Shown here piece after piece: positions 17,758 through 26,291 of a stretch of 64,000 bases of DNA (position 1 is the first letter of the stretch; the number at the start of each line of letters is the position of its first letter). Under the pieces are notes generated by a model. It saw only the letters and a program-made list of their open reading frames with translations. It searched no databases and was not told the DNA's origin. Source of the stretch: Alcaligenes faecalis (GTDB lineage Bacteria; Pseudomonadota; Gammaproteobacteria; Burkholderiales; Burkholderiaceae_B). The stretch covers positions 1,798,001-1,862,000 of the forward strand of contig NZ_CP031747.1 in assembly GCF_005311025.1 (NCBI RefSeq). Reading direction: 5' to 3'. A program made the translations under genes and the position numbers.

Positions 17758-17778
17758 GTTCGCTCACGGTAAGCGAAC
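17758..17778. repeat. Short inverted repeat upstream of the small gene/yaiI
   Basis: GTTCGCT (17758-17764) and AGCGAAC (17772-17778) flank CACGGTA, 26 bp upstream of the gene starting at 17732. It may be an operator or a 5' leader hairpin. If the small RHH-like protein binds DNA, this is the obvious site to test. Confidence 0.4.
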
Positions 17779-17943
17779 AACACGGCGACAAGGCCGTTAG
17801 CCGGTATGGCTGGCATACTGCGCAGCTTGCAGGAAAATGTCCAGGCTTTTTATGTATAAGCCCTGATAATCAAAGCTTTAGTTTCTGTAAGCAGCCACCG
17901 CCCGGCCCTACACCCAACCACCAGTCACCAGATCAGCATGCGC

Positions 17944-17970
17944 AAAAAAACCCGCCGTAGCGGGTTTTTT
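17944..17970 (-). terminator. Terminator of ppiC
   Basis: ACCCGC and GCGGGT, extended by A and T runs, form a stem of about 11 bp around CGTA. Leftward reading gives a T-run. It begins 16 bp after the ppiC stop, and the symmetric A/T runs could make it bidirectional. Confidence 0.9.
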
Positions 17971-17985
17971 ATTGGCCTGATCGTA

Positions 17986-18267
17986 TCAGTCCTGACGTGC
18001 AGTCACTTCTACCAGGTGGTAGCCGAACTGAGTCTTGACGGGGCCTTGCACAACGCCAACGGGGGCGCTGAACACAACCTGATCGAACTCGGGCACCATT
18101 TGGCCACGGCCAAATGTTCCCAGCTCACCGCCCATGCGGGCCGATGGGCAGCTGGAATTTTCCTTGGCCACCTGAGCAAAGTCAGAACCACCTTCGATAG
18201 CGGCTTTCAGTTCGTTCGCTTTCTCTTCGGTGCTGACCAGAATGTGGCGTGCGGAGGCTTGTGCCAT
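17986..18267 (-). CDS. ppiC: Parvulin-type peptidyl-prolyl cis-trans isomerase
   Basis: Single-domain parvulin of 93 residues, like E. coli PpiC (Par10). It has no signal peptide, so it is cytoplasmic. Family motifs are SARHILVSTEEKA, DFAQVAKENSSCPSA, GGELGTFGRGQMVPEFD, and a closing segment TQFGYHLVEV that carries a catalytic-site His. It isomerises Xaa-Pro bonds. GGAG lies 7 nt before the ATG. The gene follows terC by 96 bp in the same direction and ends in a strong terminator. Confidence 0.95.
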   Translation of the reverse strand: MAQASARHILVSTEEKANELKAAIEGGSDFAQVAKENSSCPSARMGGELGTFGRGQMVPEFDQVVFSAPVGVVQGPVKTQFGYHLVEVTARQD

Positions 18268-18363
18268 GGTGTACTCCTTTTTTTAGAAAATCGTTTGAGC
18301 TTAACCCAGAACCATGCCGGAAGCGAAGCCCCCGGCGCCGGTTCTACACCTGCTGTTTCAATT

Positions 18364-19071
18364 TCAGGCCTGGGCAGCTTTCTTGCGCTTGGCCGCGGCA
18401 ATGCCATGACCCAGGGCAACGATCAGCAAGGCACCCACCACTTCAGCAATCAGCTTGGTGCTGGTGGAGGCTTCACCAAAGAACTCGATGAACTTCACGT
18501 CGGTCACGATCATGCCACCGGCAATCCAGCCCAGCAGCGCGGCGCCGAAGGTCACCACGATAGGGAAGCGATCGATCAGCTTCAGAACCAGGGTGCTGCC
18601 CCAGATAATGATAGGCACACTTACGACCAGACCAAAGACAACCAGACCGATCTGATGATCCGGATCGGCGGTTTGAGCCGCGCCGGCAATGGCGATCACG
18701 TTGTCCAAGCTCATCACAAAGTCGGCAATGATGATGGTTTTAACGGCTTTCCACAGGGTGGCACTGCCTTCCACATTACCGTGGCCATCATCTTCAGGGA
18801 TCAGCAGTTTCACACCAATCCAGACCAGCAACAGGGCACCGACCACTTTCAGGTAAGGCACGGCCAGCAAGGTCAGGGCAAAGGCAATCAGGACGACGCG
18901 CAGGCCAATGGCACCGGCCGTACCCCACAAAATACCTTTGACACGTTGTTTGGCAGGCAAGTTACGGCAAGCCAATGCGATAACCACGGCGTTATCGCCC
19001 CCCAGCAATATATCGATCAAGATGATCTGAAATACTGCCGCCCAACTCATTGTTTGCAAAAACTCCATCAT
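18364..19071 (-). CDS. TerC-family integral membrane protein (metal exporter type)
   Basis: Inner-membrane protein of 235 residues with about seven helices. The paired acidic metal-site motifs are present: ILLGGDNAVVIALA near residue 20-33 and FVMSLDNVIAIAGAA in the second half, the DN signatures of TerC/Alx/YkoY. Such proteins export manganese or load metal onto exported enzymes. The ATG at 19071 (MMEFLQTMSW) is chosen; the frame continues upstream only because it crosses the terminator hairpin of a yybP-ykoY riboswitch. That RNA element responds to Mn2+ in known cases, which supports a role in Mn2+ homeostasis here. Confidence 0.92.
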   Translation of the reverse strand: MMEFLQTMSWAAVFQIILIDILLGGDNAVVIALACRNLPAKQRVKGILWGTAGAIGLRVVLIAFALTLLAVPYLKVVGALLLVWIGVKLLIPEDDGHGNVEGSATLWKAVKTIIIADFVMSLDNVIAIAGAAQTADPDHQIGLVVFGLVVSVPIIIWGSTLVLKLIDRFPIVVTFGAALLGWIAGGMIVTDVKFIEFFGEASTSTKLIAEVVGALLIVALGHGIAAAKRKKAAQA

Positions 19072-19158
19072 GTGTAAGACCGCCTTTTCATATTGTTTGA
19101 TTGAAAGCTGACGACCATCTTGCATGACTGTACAACGAGAAAATGACGACTCGTGTAC

Positions 19159-19197
19159 AAAACAAAAATGGCCTGATCCATTAAGGACGCAGGCCAT
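19159..19197 (-). terminator. Riboswitch-linked terminator before terC
   Basis: Read leftward, ATGGCCTG (19197-19190) pairs with CAGGCCAT (19175-19168) and is followed by TTTTTGTTTT (19168-19159). This intrinsic terminator sits between the aptamer and the gene, so it is the likely on/off element. Confidence 0.8.
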
Positions 19198-19215
19198 ATC
19201 GTTTTTAGAGGATAC

Positions 19216-19345
19216 ACCTTGCCCTTTAATGGCAAGGTCTTGCTTGCAACCCTAAGGTTGCCCGGGCACCGGGAACATGTGCAAAAAACACAGATTGCCG
19301 TGATGACGATGCGCCGGAAAGTAAGCTACTCCCCCTGATAGTTCG
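19216..19345 (-). promoter_or_regulatory. yybP-ykoY manganese riboswitch
   Basis: The minus-strand RNA carries the two hallmark segments of this class: GGGGGAGTAGC (19335-19325) and GCAAGACC (19243-19236). Between them is a hairpin CAACCTTAGGGTTG just before the second segment. Pairing of CAGGG (5') with CCTTG (3') gives the closing P1 helix. A second hairpin, ACCTTGCC/GGCAAGGT (19238-19216), shares bases with the 3' side of P1, so the two are mutually exclusive. Known members bind Mn2+ and control terC/alx/mntP genes, exactly the gene found downstream. Confidence 0.88.
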
Positions 19346-19347
19346 CA

Positions 19348-19375
19348 AGTATAACGATCTTGTATGAAACAACAA
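19348..19375 (-). promoter_or_regulatory. Promoter of the riboswitch-terC transcript
   Basis: On the minus strand, TTGTTG (19375-19370) and TATACT (19353-19348) are spaced 16 bp apart, a good sigma-70 fit. Transcription would begin near 19341, just before the aptamer. Confidence 0.6.
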
Positions 19376-19475
19376 AGCTTTTCACCGGACATGGCGATTT
19401 TTCGGTGCAAGTTCCGGATCGACGTTGCAAGCTGGCCTCACGCCCTGATAGGGCCTGAATAAAGCGCCATTGAGT

Positions 19476-19495
19476 TAATGAGAACTATTTGCAAT
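19476..19495 (+). promoter_or_regulatory. Fur-like box upstream of fecI
   Basis: TAATGAGAACTATTTGCAAT resembles the Fur half-site pattern (AATGAGAA then ATTTGCAAT) and lies about 35 bp before the sigma-factor start. FecI-type genes are usually Fur-repressed, which supports the call. Confidence 0.5.
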
Positions 19496-19529
19496 AATTT
19501 GCTTTTTGTCATTCAAGCTCCCTGCCCCC

Positions 19530-20036
19530 ATGTCCAATTCGGACCTCTCCCGCAAAAGCTGGCTGGCCTATTATGGCGAGTTCATGCAGTCCTGCCTGCG
19601 CCGCTTTGGCGGTGCCGCGGACGCGGAAGACGTCGCCCATGATGCGGTAGAGGCCCTGCTTCGAAAAGATCAGAAAACACTGACAGCGGTCCATGCACGC
19701 AACTTTCTGTACAAGTCCGCGCGCCATCGGGCCATTGATCTGTGGCGTCGCAACAGCCGCTTCCAGCACCTGGCCTGGGACGAGCTGCATGAAGACGCTC
19801 ACCCCATCACCGACGGTGCCGATGCCCAGGCCAGTGCGGAGCAAGTGCGCCACGCCCTGGTTGCGGCCCTGGAAGCCTTGCCTTTGAATCACCGACGGGC
19901 TTTTGTCTTGAATCGCATCGAAGGCTGGACCCAGCCTGAAATTGCCCGTCATCTGAAACTGTCCATCGCCAGCGTGGAGCGTTATATTGCGCTGGCCAGC
20001 CAGTTTATCCGCGAGCGCCTGCGCGATGAGTTCTGA
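19530..20036 (+). CDS. fecI: FecI-like ECF sigma factor
   Basis: Sigma factor of 168 residues with region 2 (FGGAADAEDVAHDAVEALL, then ARNFLYKSARHRAIDLWRR) and region 4 (LPLNHRRAFVLNRIEGWTQPEIA, then SIASVERYIA), and no region 3, as in iron-starvation ECF factors. The ATG at 19530 is used; a TTG frame extends 24 bp further upstream without support. The anti-sigma/transducer gene overlaps its end by 11 bp, and a TonB receptor with a signalling domain follows. The set forms a cell-surface signalling pathway that turns on the receptor when the ferric ligand is present. Confidence 0.92.
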   Translation: MSNSDLSRKSWLAYYGEFMQSCLRRFGGAADAEDVAHDAVEALLRKDQKTLTAVHARNFLYKSARHRAIDLWRRNSRFQHLAWDELHEDAHPITDGADAQASAEQVRHALVAALEALPLNHRRAFVLNRIEGWTQPEIARHLKLSIASVERYIALASQFIRERLRDEF

Positions 20037-21021
20037 ATCCCCTTTCTACCCCAGTGATGCCACCTCCCCCGCCGAAGCCGCCGCCCAATGGTCGGCCCGC
20101 CTGCATTCGGGCCGCTTCAGCCCGGCTGACGAGCAAGCGCTGGAGGAGTGGTTGCAGGCTGACCCGGAAAATGAGCGCGAATTTATGGCGGTGGAGCAGT
20201 TAAGCTCCCTGGCCAGCACGCTGGACAAGGATTTGGTCAAGCTGCTGTATGGCGGCAAAGTGCCCCAGCGGCCCGATCTGCGCCGCCGCAAACTGATCCG
20301 TAATACCGGCGCCCTGGTCGCTGTCGCGGGCTCTGCCGGTGTGGCAGGCCTACTACTCAGCCCCCAGGCTGTTTACGCCGCTAGCCTGAAAACACGTGTG
20401 GGCGAGCGCCGCTGGGTTCCTCTGCCGGACGGCTCCAGCCTGGAGCTGAATACCGCCACCCAAGCCGAGCTGCGATTTTATGAAGACAGCCGTCATCTGG
20501 ACCTGATTCAGGGCGAAGTGATGTGCGCGGTAGCCTCCAGCCCGCAGCGCCCTTTCATCGTCAAAGCAGGCAATACGGTGGTGCGCGTTACCGGCACCAG
20601 CTTTACGGTTCGCCGCGATGCCGAGCAAGTCAAAGTGCTGGTCGAAAGCGGTAGTGTGGAAGTGTCCAGCGGTCGCTGGTGGAACCGCCAGACCCGGTAT
20701 CTGGCCGCTGGCTCTGGCGCCACCGTTTCCGTTCAGGATGGGCTCAGTATTCAGCCCGAGGTTGATGTGGCCGCTGCCACCGCCTGGCGGCAAGGACGCC
20801 TGATTGTGCGGGACCTGTCCTTGTCCGAAGTCGTTGCTGAAATCAACCGCTATCGCGAGCATCCCATCCGCATCGCTGACGGCAGAATCGGCCAGCAGCG
20901 TGTCACCGCGTCCTTCCTGCTGGACGAACAAAATGCCGTGCTTCAAGCCCTGCAACAGATCCTGCCACTGCAGGCCAAGACACAAGACGATGGCAGTGTC
21001 TTGCTGAGCAGCGTCTCGTAA
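20026..21021 (+). CDS. fecR: FecR-like transmembrane sensor/anti-sigma protein
   Basis: Protein of 331 residues. The cytoplasmic N-terminal domain (AAAQWSARLHSGRFSPADE, then AFLEW-like ALEEWL and NEREFMAVEQL) binds the sigma factor. One membrane helix lies near residues 93-112 (ALVAVAGSAGVAGLLLS), followed by the periplasmic FecR domain (LPDGSSLELNTAT, VRVTGTSFTVR, VLVESGSVEV) and a C-terminal secretin/TonB-like short domain. The start ATG at 20026 overlaps the sigma gene, implying translational coupling. It passes the signal from the downstream receptor to FecI. Confidence 0.93.
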   Translation: MSSESPFYPSDATSPAEAAAQWSARLHSGRFSPADEQALEEWLQADPENEREFMAVEQLSSLASTLDKDLVKLLYGGKVPQRPDLRRRKLIRNTGALVAVAGSAGVAGLLLSPQAVYAASLKTRVGERRWVPLPDGSSLELNTATQAELRFYEDSRHLDLIQGEVMCAVASSPQRPFIVKAGNTVVRVTGTSFTVRRDAEQVKVLVESGSVEVSSGRWWNRQTRYLAAGSGATVSVQDGLSIQPEVDVAAATAWRQGRLIVRDLSLSEVVAEINRYREHPIRIADGRIGQQRVTASFLLDEQNAVLQALQQILPLQAKTQDDGSVLLSSVS

Positions 21022-21168
21022 TTACAATTAGTTTCAAATAAATCGATTCAAGCTGAGGGGTTTAGTAAGACTGACTCGTATTTAGATTCAGCGTTCCTCA
21101 ACATCGCGTTTGACGAACATCTCTGAATCCGGGCGTCGCCCTGCCCGCCCCTACCCTGAATCTGCTCC

Positions 21169-23604
21169 GTGAACCGAACCGCTTTCCTACCCCGCCTGCG
21201 CCCCGTCCTGCTCGCTTTGATGCTGGCCAGTGCCAGCACCCCTGCCCTGGCCCAAGACAATCCTGTCCCTATTCACATTCCGGCCCAGCCCTTGTCTGAA
21301 GCGCTGCTGAAACTGGCCGAACAGACCCAGCTGCAGGTGTTTTTCTCTCCCTCGCTAGTGCAAGGTCTGAGTACGACACCGATTCAGGGCCGCATGCGCC
21401 CGGAAGACGCGCTACGCAGCCTGCTGCAAGGCTCTGGCCTGGAATACCGGCGCGAGAACAACACCATTACTCTCTCACGCCCCAATACGGACGCCACGAT
21501 GCTGGACCCGGTGCGCGTCGTGGGCCGTCGCCTGCCCGTGACGGAAGGCAGCCAGACCTATGCCAGCCACGGCGCGACCACCACGGCCACCAGGCTGAAC
21601 ATGACGCTACGCGAAACACCACAAACTGTCAGTGTCATGACGCGCCAGCGTATTGAGGACCAGTCACTGGACAATATCGGCAGCGTGCTGCAACAAGCGC
21701 CCGGTATTTCCATCCAGCACATAGGCAGCGACCGCTACACCATCTACTCGCGTGGCTATGCTATCGACAACTATCAGCTGGACGGCCTGTCCACGCTGTC
21801 CGATATCGTCAGCCAGAACATCCCACAGGGGCTGGCGGATATGGCGATTTATGACCGCGTGGAAGTGCTGCGTGGTGCCTCTGGTTTGCTGGCTGGTGCA
21901 GGCGACCCATCTGGCGTCGTCAATATGGTCCGTAAACGTCCGACAGCCGATTTTCAGGGCCATGCTGAAGTGAGCTACGGGTCATGGGATCAGATGCGCG
22001 CTCAAGTAGACCTGGGCGGCCCGATTAACGAGAACGGCAGCCTGCGCGGCCGTCTGGTTGGAGCCCATCAGGAAGGCAACAGCTATATGGACTACTTCAC
22101 AACAAAAAAAGATGTGGTCTACGGCATACTTGAGGCCGACATTACGGACACCACGCTTGTCACCTTGGGGATGGATTATCAAAAAAATGATCCGCGCGGC
22201 TCCTCTGGCTCCGGCTTTCCTTTGTTCTACGACACCGGCGAACAGACCGATTTTGATATTTCCACCAATGCAGGGGCTCGTTGGAACACCAATACACTGG
22301 AGTCTCACAACACCTTTGTGAAACTGGACCAGCAACTGGGGGCAGACTGGTCACTGGCCATGTCCCTGAATTACCTGAAGGCCCGCCGAAGCGGGAAAAG
22401 CGCGGATGCTTCCTGGGGCTATCCCAACCGTGAAACGGGCGACGGCGTGCAGCTTTACGGAGGTGTTTCAGATGCCACACAGTATCAAACCAGTTTTGAT
22501 ATTCACGCAAAAGGCCCTTTTCAACTATTTGGACAGGACCACGAACTGATCGTCGGCTTTAATTCGTCGCGCTACAAGAATCGCCATGACACCATGGACG
22601 ACGATATCGAAGGCGCCTCCATCAATCTCCACAACTGGAACAACAACCCGGCCCTACCCAATACGACTGGAGAAAAGCTGTTTGACTATGATCTGACCGT
22701 CAAACAGTACGGTGGGTATTCGGCGCTACGCCTGAAACCCAGCGACAAGCTGGCTGTCATTTTGGGTGGTCGCCTTAGCAACTACCGCTACAGTCTTTCC
22801 CAAAGCTATCCTGACCCTGGTATGCAGCGCTTTAACAGCCTGAAAACCATGCACGAAGACAATGTCTTCACTCCCTATGCCGGCATTGTGTACGACCTGA
22901 ATGAAGAGCATTCGATCTACGCCAGCTACACCAGCATCTTCAAGCCACAAAGCTATCGCGACCGTAGCGGCAACTTTCTGGACCCGCGCAAAGGTAATAA
23001 CTATGAGATCGGTCTGAAAAGCGAAATGCTGGACGGCCGCGTGAACAGCAGCATTGCGCTGTACGAAATCCGCCAGGACAATCTGGCCGTGGCCGACAGT
23101 GGCTTTATCGTGCCGGGTACCGAGCGCGAAGCGGCCTACACGGCGGTCAAAGGCGCCAAGACCCAGGGCCTGGATATGGAAGTGACGGGCGAGCTGCTCG
23201 ATGGCTGGAACATGGCCTTTAGCTACACCTACAGCCAGACCAAAGACGCCCAGGGCGAGCGCATCAAAACCCTGGTGCCACGCCATATGGCCAAGCTGTG
23301 GACCACGTATCGACTGCCCGGCAGCTGGAATCGCCTGACGATTGGGGGTGGTGTGAACTGGCAAAGCCAGATCCATTTCACCGCCACACCGTGGGATTTG
23401 GGCAAGACTGTCACCGGAGAACAAAGCAGCTACGCCGTCGTCAACCTGATGGGCCGCTACGACTTCAGCAAGCAATTGACGGCCACCTTGAACGTCAACA
23501 ATCTATTCAACCGCAAGTACCTGAGCGCGCTGGATCAGACCTTCTACACCGGCTATTACGGCGCACCGCGTAATGCCATGCTGAACCTGCGCTATTCCTT
23601 CTAA
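21169..23604 (+). CDS. TonB-dependent siderophore receptor with signalling (STN) domain
   Basis: Outer-membrane receptor of 811 residues. After the signal peptide (ending in ALAQ) comes an STN domain (about 30-105: IPAQPLSEALLKLAEQTQLQ is the typical start). The plug follows (RETPQTVSVMTRQRIED, then a GASGLLAGAGDPSGVVN loop), and then a 22-strand barrel ending in aromatic Phe (LRYSF). This is the FpvA/FoxA-like group, which both transports and signals to FecR. The GTG start at 21169 lacks a strong ribosome site, but the signal peptide begins there. The predicted inducer is the ferric siderophore it transports; identity unknown. Confidence 0.94.
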   Translation: MNRTAFLPRLRPVLLALMLASASTPALAQDNPVPIHIPAQPLSEALLKLAEQTQLQVFFSPSLVQGLSTTPIQGRMRPEDALRSLLQGSGLEYRRENNTITLSRPNTDATMLDPVRVVGRRLPVTEGSQTYASHGATTTATRLNMTLRETPQTVSVMTRQRIEDQSLDNIGSVLQQAPGISIQHIGSDRYTIYSRGYAIDNYQLDGLSTLSDIVSQNIPQGLADMAIYDRVEVLRGASGLLAGAGDPSGVVNMVRKRPTADFQGHAEVSYGSWDQMRAQVDLGGPINENGSLRGRLVGAHQEGNSYMDYFTTKKDVVYGILEADITDTTLVTLGMDYQKNDPRGSSGSGFPLFYDTGEQTDFDISTNAGARWNTNTLESHNTFVKLDQQLGADWSLAMSLNYLKARRSGKSADASWGYPNRETGDGVQLYGGVSDATQYQTSFDIHAKGPFQLFGQDHELIVGFNSSRYKNRHDTMDDDIEGASINLHNWNNNPALPNTTGEKLFDYDLTVKQYGGYSALRLKPSDKLAVILGGRLSNYRYSLSQSYPDPGMQRFNSLKTMHEDNVFTPYAGIVYDLNEEHSIYASYTSIFKPQSYRDRSGNFLDPRKGNNYEIGLKSEMLDGRVNSSIALYEIRQDNLAVADSGFIVPGTEREAAYTAVKGAKTQGLDMEVTGELLDGWNMAFSYTYSQTKDAQGERIKTLVPRHMAKLWTTYRLPGSWNRLTIGGGVNWQSQIHFTATPWDLGKTVTGEQSSYAVVNLMGRYDFSKQLTATLNVNNLFNRKYLSALDQTFYTGYYGAPRNAMLNLRYSF

Positions 23605-23632
23605 TCACGTGAAAGCGGCTAGCAGGCAAACA

Positions 23633-23670
23633 GCCCCCGTAACCTGGAAAATAATCCAGGCCGCGGGGGC
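23633..23670 (+). terminator. Hairpin after the siderophore receptor
   Basis: An outer GCCCCCG/CGGGGGC stem (23633-23639, 23664-23670) encloses CCTGGA/TCCAGG (23643-23648, 23655-23660). It lies 28 bp past the receptor stop and between converging genes. There is no T-run, so termination efficiency is uncertain. Confidence 0.6.
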
Positions 23671-23727
23671 CACTGCGGGTTTGCTGATCGCTACCGCCTT
23701 GTGCCAGCGTTGCTGAACCCGGAAGGC

Positions 23728-24537
23728 TTACACGCACTTCAGGGCACTCAAGTCCCCCGTATACGGAAAGCGCAATTCCTCGTAGCCAAAGGGCTGAAAA
23801 TGCACCGTCAAACCATCTGCGTTGGGCAAGATAAGCGCGTAACTGGCAGGCTCGAAAGTCGATGTTGCGGCCCCCTCGCGCTCCAGATCCAGTTCGTGCT
23901 GATGGTTGGTGCCATTGACCGTCACAAAATGCAGGCCGTTCCACACGCCGCTGGCGCAGCGATGCACGTGGCCGGAGAACAAATGCACGGGCGCGGGATG
24001 AGCCTTGAGCAAAGGCAATAAATCCGACGCATTACTCATACGCAGCCAATCCATGGACGGATACTGCAAGGCAGGTAAAGGATGGTGCGAAAACAGCATC
24101 ACCGGCCCGCGATGCGCCGCCAGCTCCTGCTGCAACCATTGCAGACGCCGCGTACACAAATAGCCGTTGGTATAGCCGTCCTCCAAGGTATCCAGGTAGA
24201 TCAGGCGCCAGTCGCCCAGGGTCTCGGCATGCTGTACAAAGCCGGGTAAATCGGTCGAGATCTGCGGAAATACACTGTGAAAAGCGCTGCGGCTGTCGTG
24301 GTTGCCCATCATCAAACGTACAGGCGGAATCAAATCCTGCAAGCCTTCACGCAGGCGCTCGTATGCGCGTGGATGACCGGCATGGGTCAGGTCGCCCGTC
24401 AGCACGCACAAGTCTGCATCGGCATGATGACGATTGACGTGCTGTACACAGCTACGCAAGCGATCCAGAGGGTCCGAGCCAAACAACAGGCCATCGGGCG
24501 GGGTAATGTGCAGGTCCGAAAACTGGATGATCTTCAT
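23728..24537 (-). CDS. Metallophosphoesterase, GpdQ/CpdA-like glycerophosphodiesterase
   Basis: Enzyme of 269 residues with the complete binuclear-metal phosphodiesterase motif set: FSDLHI (DxH), LTGDLTHAG (GD), MMGNHDSRS (GNHD), FSHHPLP (H) and FSGHVHR (GHxH). The length and motif order match GpdQ of Enterobacter and E. coli CpdA. It is the last gene of the DeoR-Ugp-like operon, 9 bp after the permease gene. By context it most likely hydrolyses imported glycerophosphodiesters to glycerol-3-phosphate and an alcohol. A cAMP phosphodiesterase role cannot be excluded from sequence. Confidence 0.85.
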   Translation of the reverse strand: MKIIQFSDLHITPPDGLLFGSDPLDRLRSCVQHVNRHHADADLCVLTGDLTHAGHPRAYERLREGLQDLIPPVRLMMGNHDSRSAFHSVFPQISTDLPGFVQHAETLGDWRLIYLDTLEDGYTNGYLCTRRLQWLQQELAAHRGPVMLFSHHPLPALQYPSMDWLRMSNASDLLPLLKAHPAPVHLFSGHVHRCASGVWNGLHFVTVNGTNHQHELDLEREGAATSTFEPASYALILPNADGLTVHFQPFGYEELRFPYTGDLSALKCV

Positions 24538-24546
24538 CAGAATTCC

Positions 24547-25392
24547 TTAACGAATGCCGGCGCGTAAAAAGGCCTGCATGAACTGCTTTTGAAACAGCAA
24601 AAAGCCCAACAAAAGCGGCAAGATAGTCATTAATGTGGCGGCACTGATCAGGGAGATACTGACCCCGCTTTCCGGTGCGCCAAACAGGGATAAACCTACG
24701 GTCAAAGGACGGGTATGGTCAGAGCTGCTGATCACCAAGGGCCATAGAAAATTGTTCCAGTGCGTCGACACCGACACCAGGGCATAAGCCAGATACACAG
24801 GCTTGACCAACGGCACGTACACACGCCAGAGCACACCCAGGCGGCTGCATCCTTCCAGTCGCGCCGCATCCTCCAGTTCACGCGGCACTTGCTTGAAAGC
24901 CTGACGCAACAAGAACACACCAAAGGCACTGGCCATATAGGGCACACCCATGCCCCAGACCGTGTCCGTCCAGCCCAGCAAGGCCACCATGCGGTAGTTC
25001 TCCACAATCAGCACTTCGGGCAGGATGAACAACTGCAAAAGCAGCAGCATGAACAGAAACTGGCTGCCAAAGAAACGAAAGCGGGCAAAGGCATAAGCGG
25101 CCAGGGTGCACAGCACAAACTGTCCGAGCAGAATGGTCAGCACCAGCACGGTGGTGTTGAAGATGTAGCGCAACCAGGGCGCACGGTCCCAGGCGGCTGC
25201 AAAATTGCTAACGGTCCAGCCTGCGCTCCAGTCAAAACTCAAGGCGGCGGACGGGTCGCGAAATGCAGCCCAGCAGGCGTATAGCAAAGGGGCAATCCAC
25301 AGCAGGGCCAGCGCATGTGCCCCCACCGTATCCAGGGATGGCAAACGCAAGCTGCGGCCCGGAGCAGTCAAAACAGTGTCCATGTTCATCAC
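24547..25392 (-). CDS. ABC transporter permease, UgpE/MalG-like
   Basis: Inner-membrane permease of 281 residues with six hydrophobic segments and the EAA loop ELEDAARLEGCSRLGVLWRVYVPLVKP split over two helices, which docks with the ATPase. It belongs to the MalG type of carbohydrate/UgpE permeases. It overlaps the upstream permease gene by 4 bp. It pairs with that permease, the binding protein and the ATPase of the same operon. Substrate by context: glycerol-3-phosphate or its diesters. Confidence 0.9.
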   Translation of the reverse strand: MMNMDTVLTAPGRSLRLPSLDTVGAHALALLWIAPLLYACWAAFRDPSAALSFDWSAGWTVSNFAAAWDRAPWLRYIFNTTVLVLTILLGQFVLCTLAAYAFARFRFFGSQFLFMLLLLQLFILPEVLIVENYRMVALLGWTDTVWGMGVPYMASAFGVFLLRQAFKQVPRELEDAARLEGCSRLGVLWRVYVPLVKPVYLAYALVSVSTHWNNFLWPLVISSSDHTRPLTVGLSLFGAPESGVSISLISAATLMTILPLLLGFLLFQKQFMQAFLRAGIR

Positions 25393-26279
25393 TGGTAGTG
25401 CACGCGTCGTTCAGCGTAGCGAAATTGAAAGATGGCGACAGCACCCAGCCCCAACAGGAGCACAACCGTCAGCACGGCGGCACTAGGCGTATCCATATAG
25501 GCAAAGGCGGTTTCCCAGATCCAGTACAGCATCAGCTTGGAGGCATTATTGGGGCCGCCCTTGGTCAAGATAAACAGGTGATCAACCAGCTTGACCGAGT
25601 TGATCAGCGCGTTGATCAAAATGAACAGGGTCGTGGGTGCCAGCAAGGGCAAGAGCACACGGCGGCCATACTGCCAGCGGGTCGCGCCTTCCAGACGAGC
25701 GGCATCGCGCAGCTCGGGCGGAATGGTTTGCAAGGCCGCCAGATAAAAGATCATGAAAAAACCGGCTTCTTTCCAGATCGTCACCACCATGACCGCGCCC
25801 AGGGCGGTTTGCGGCTGGCCCAGCCAGTTGGTGGCCCCGGCGCCAAACAGCTTGGCAATCTGATCCAGTAAACCCAGATCCGGTGTGTAGAAAAACAGCC
25901 ATAGATTGGCGGCGGCAATCATGGGCAGCATGGTGGGCGTGAAGTAAGCACAACGCACCCAGGCCCGCATACTCATGGCCCGGTTGGCCCACAAAGCCAT
26001 CAACAAAGCCAGGGCCATGGACACCGGAATCACAATGGCGGCATACCAAAGATTGTTCTTCAGAACCAGCCAGAACGTCGGGTCAGCCAGCATGGCATCG
26101 TAGTTGTCCATGCCCACAAACTGGGCCGGACGACGCGCCGTGCCTTTACTCAACAAGCTGGACCAGAACGTGTGCAGCGCCGGGATAAAGGCAAACACGC
26201 TTAGCAGCACAAACAGCGGCGTCAACAAGAGGTACGCAAATACCCACTCTTTACGCAGCACACGCAATGGTTCAGCCAT
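25389..26279 (-). CDS. ABC transporter permease, UgpA/MalF-like
   Basis: Inner-membrane permease of 296 residues with six helices. The EAA motif (ELRDAARLEGATRWQYGRRV) lies near residues 195-214. It is the UgpA-type partner of the permease encoded next and overlaps it by 4 bp, so translation is coupled. The binding-protein gene lies 12 bp upstream. Together the four genes form a complete CUT1-class importer. Confidence 0.9.
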   Translation of the reverse strand: MAEPLRVLRKEWVFAYLLLTPLFVLLSVFAFIPALHTFWSSLLSKGTARRPAQFVGMDNYDAMLADPTFWLVLKNNLWYAAIVIPVSMALALLMALWANRAMSMRAWVRCAYFTPTMLPMIAAANLWLFFYTPDLGLLDQIAKLFGAGATNWLGQPQTALGAVMVVTIWKEAGFFMIFYLAALQTIPPELRDAARLEGATRWQYGRRVLLPLLAPTTLFILINALINSVKLVDHLFILTKGGPNNASKLMLYWIWETAFAYMDTPSAAVLTVVLLLGLGAVAIFQFRYAERRVHYQ

Positions 26280-26291
26280 TCCTGCACCTGC

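Noticed and set aside
19072-19197. Upstream extension of the TerC frame
   Set aside because: The extra codons fall in the riboswitch terminator, and the product before MMEFL has no TerC similarity.
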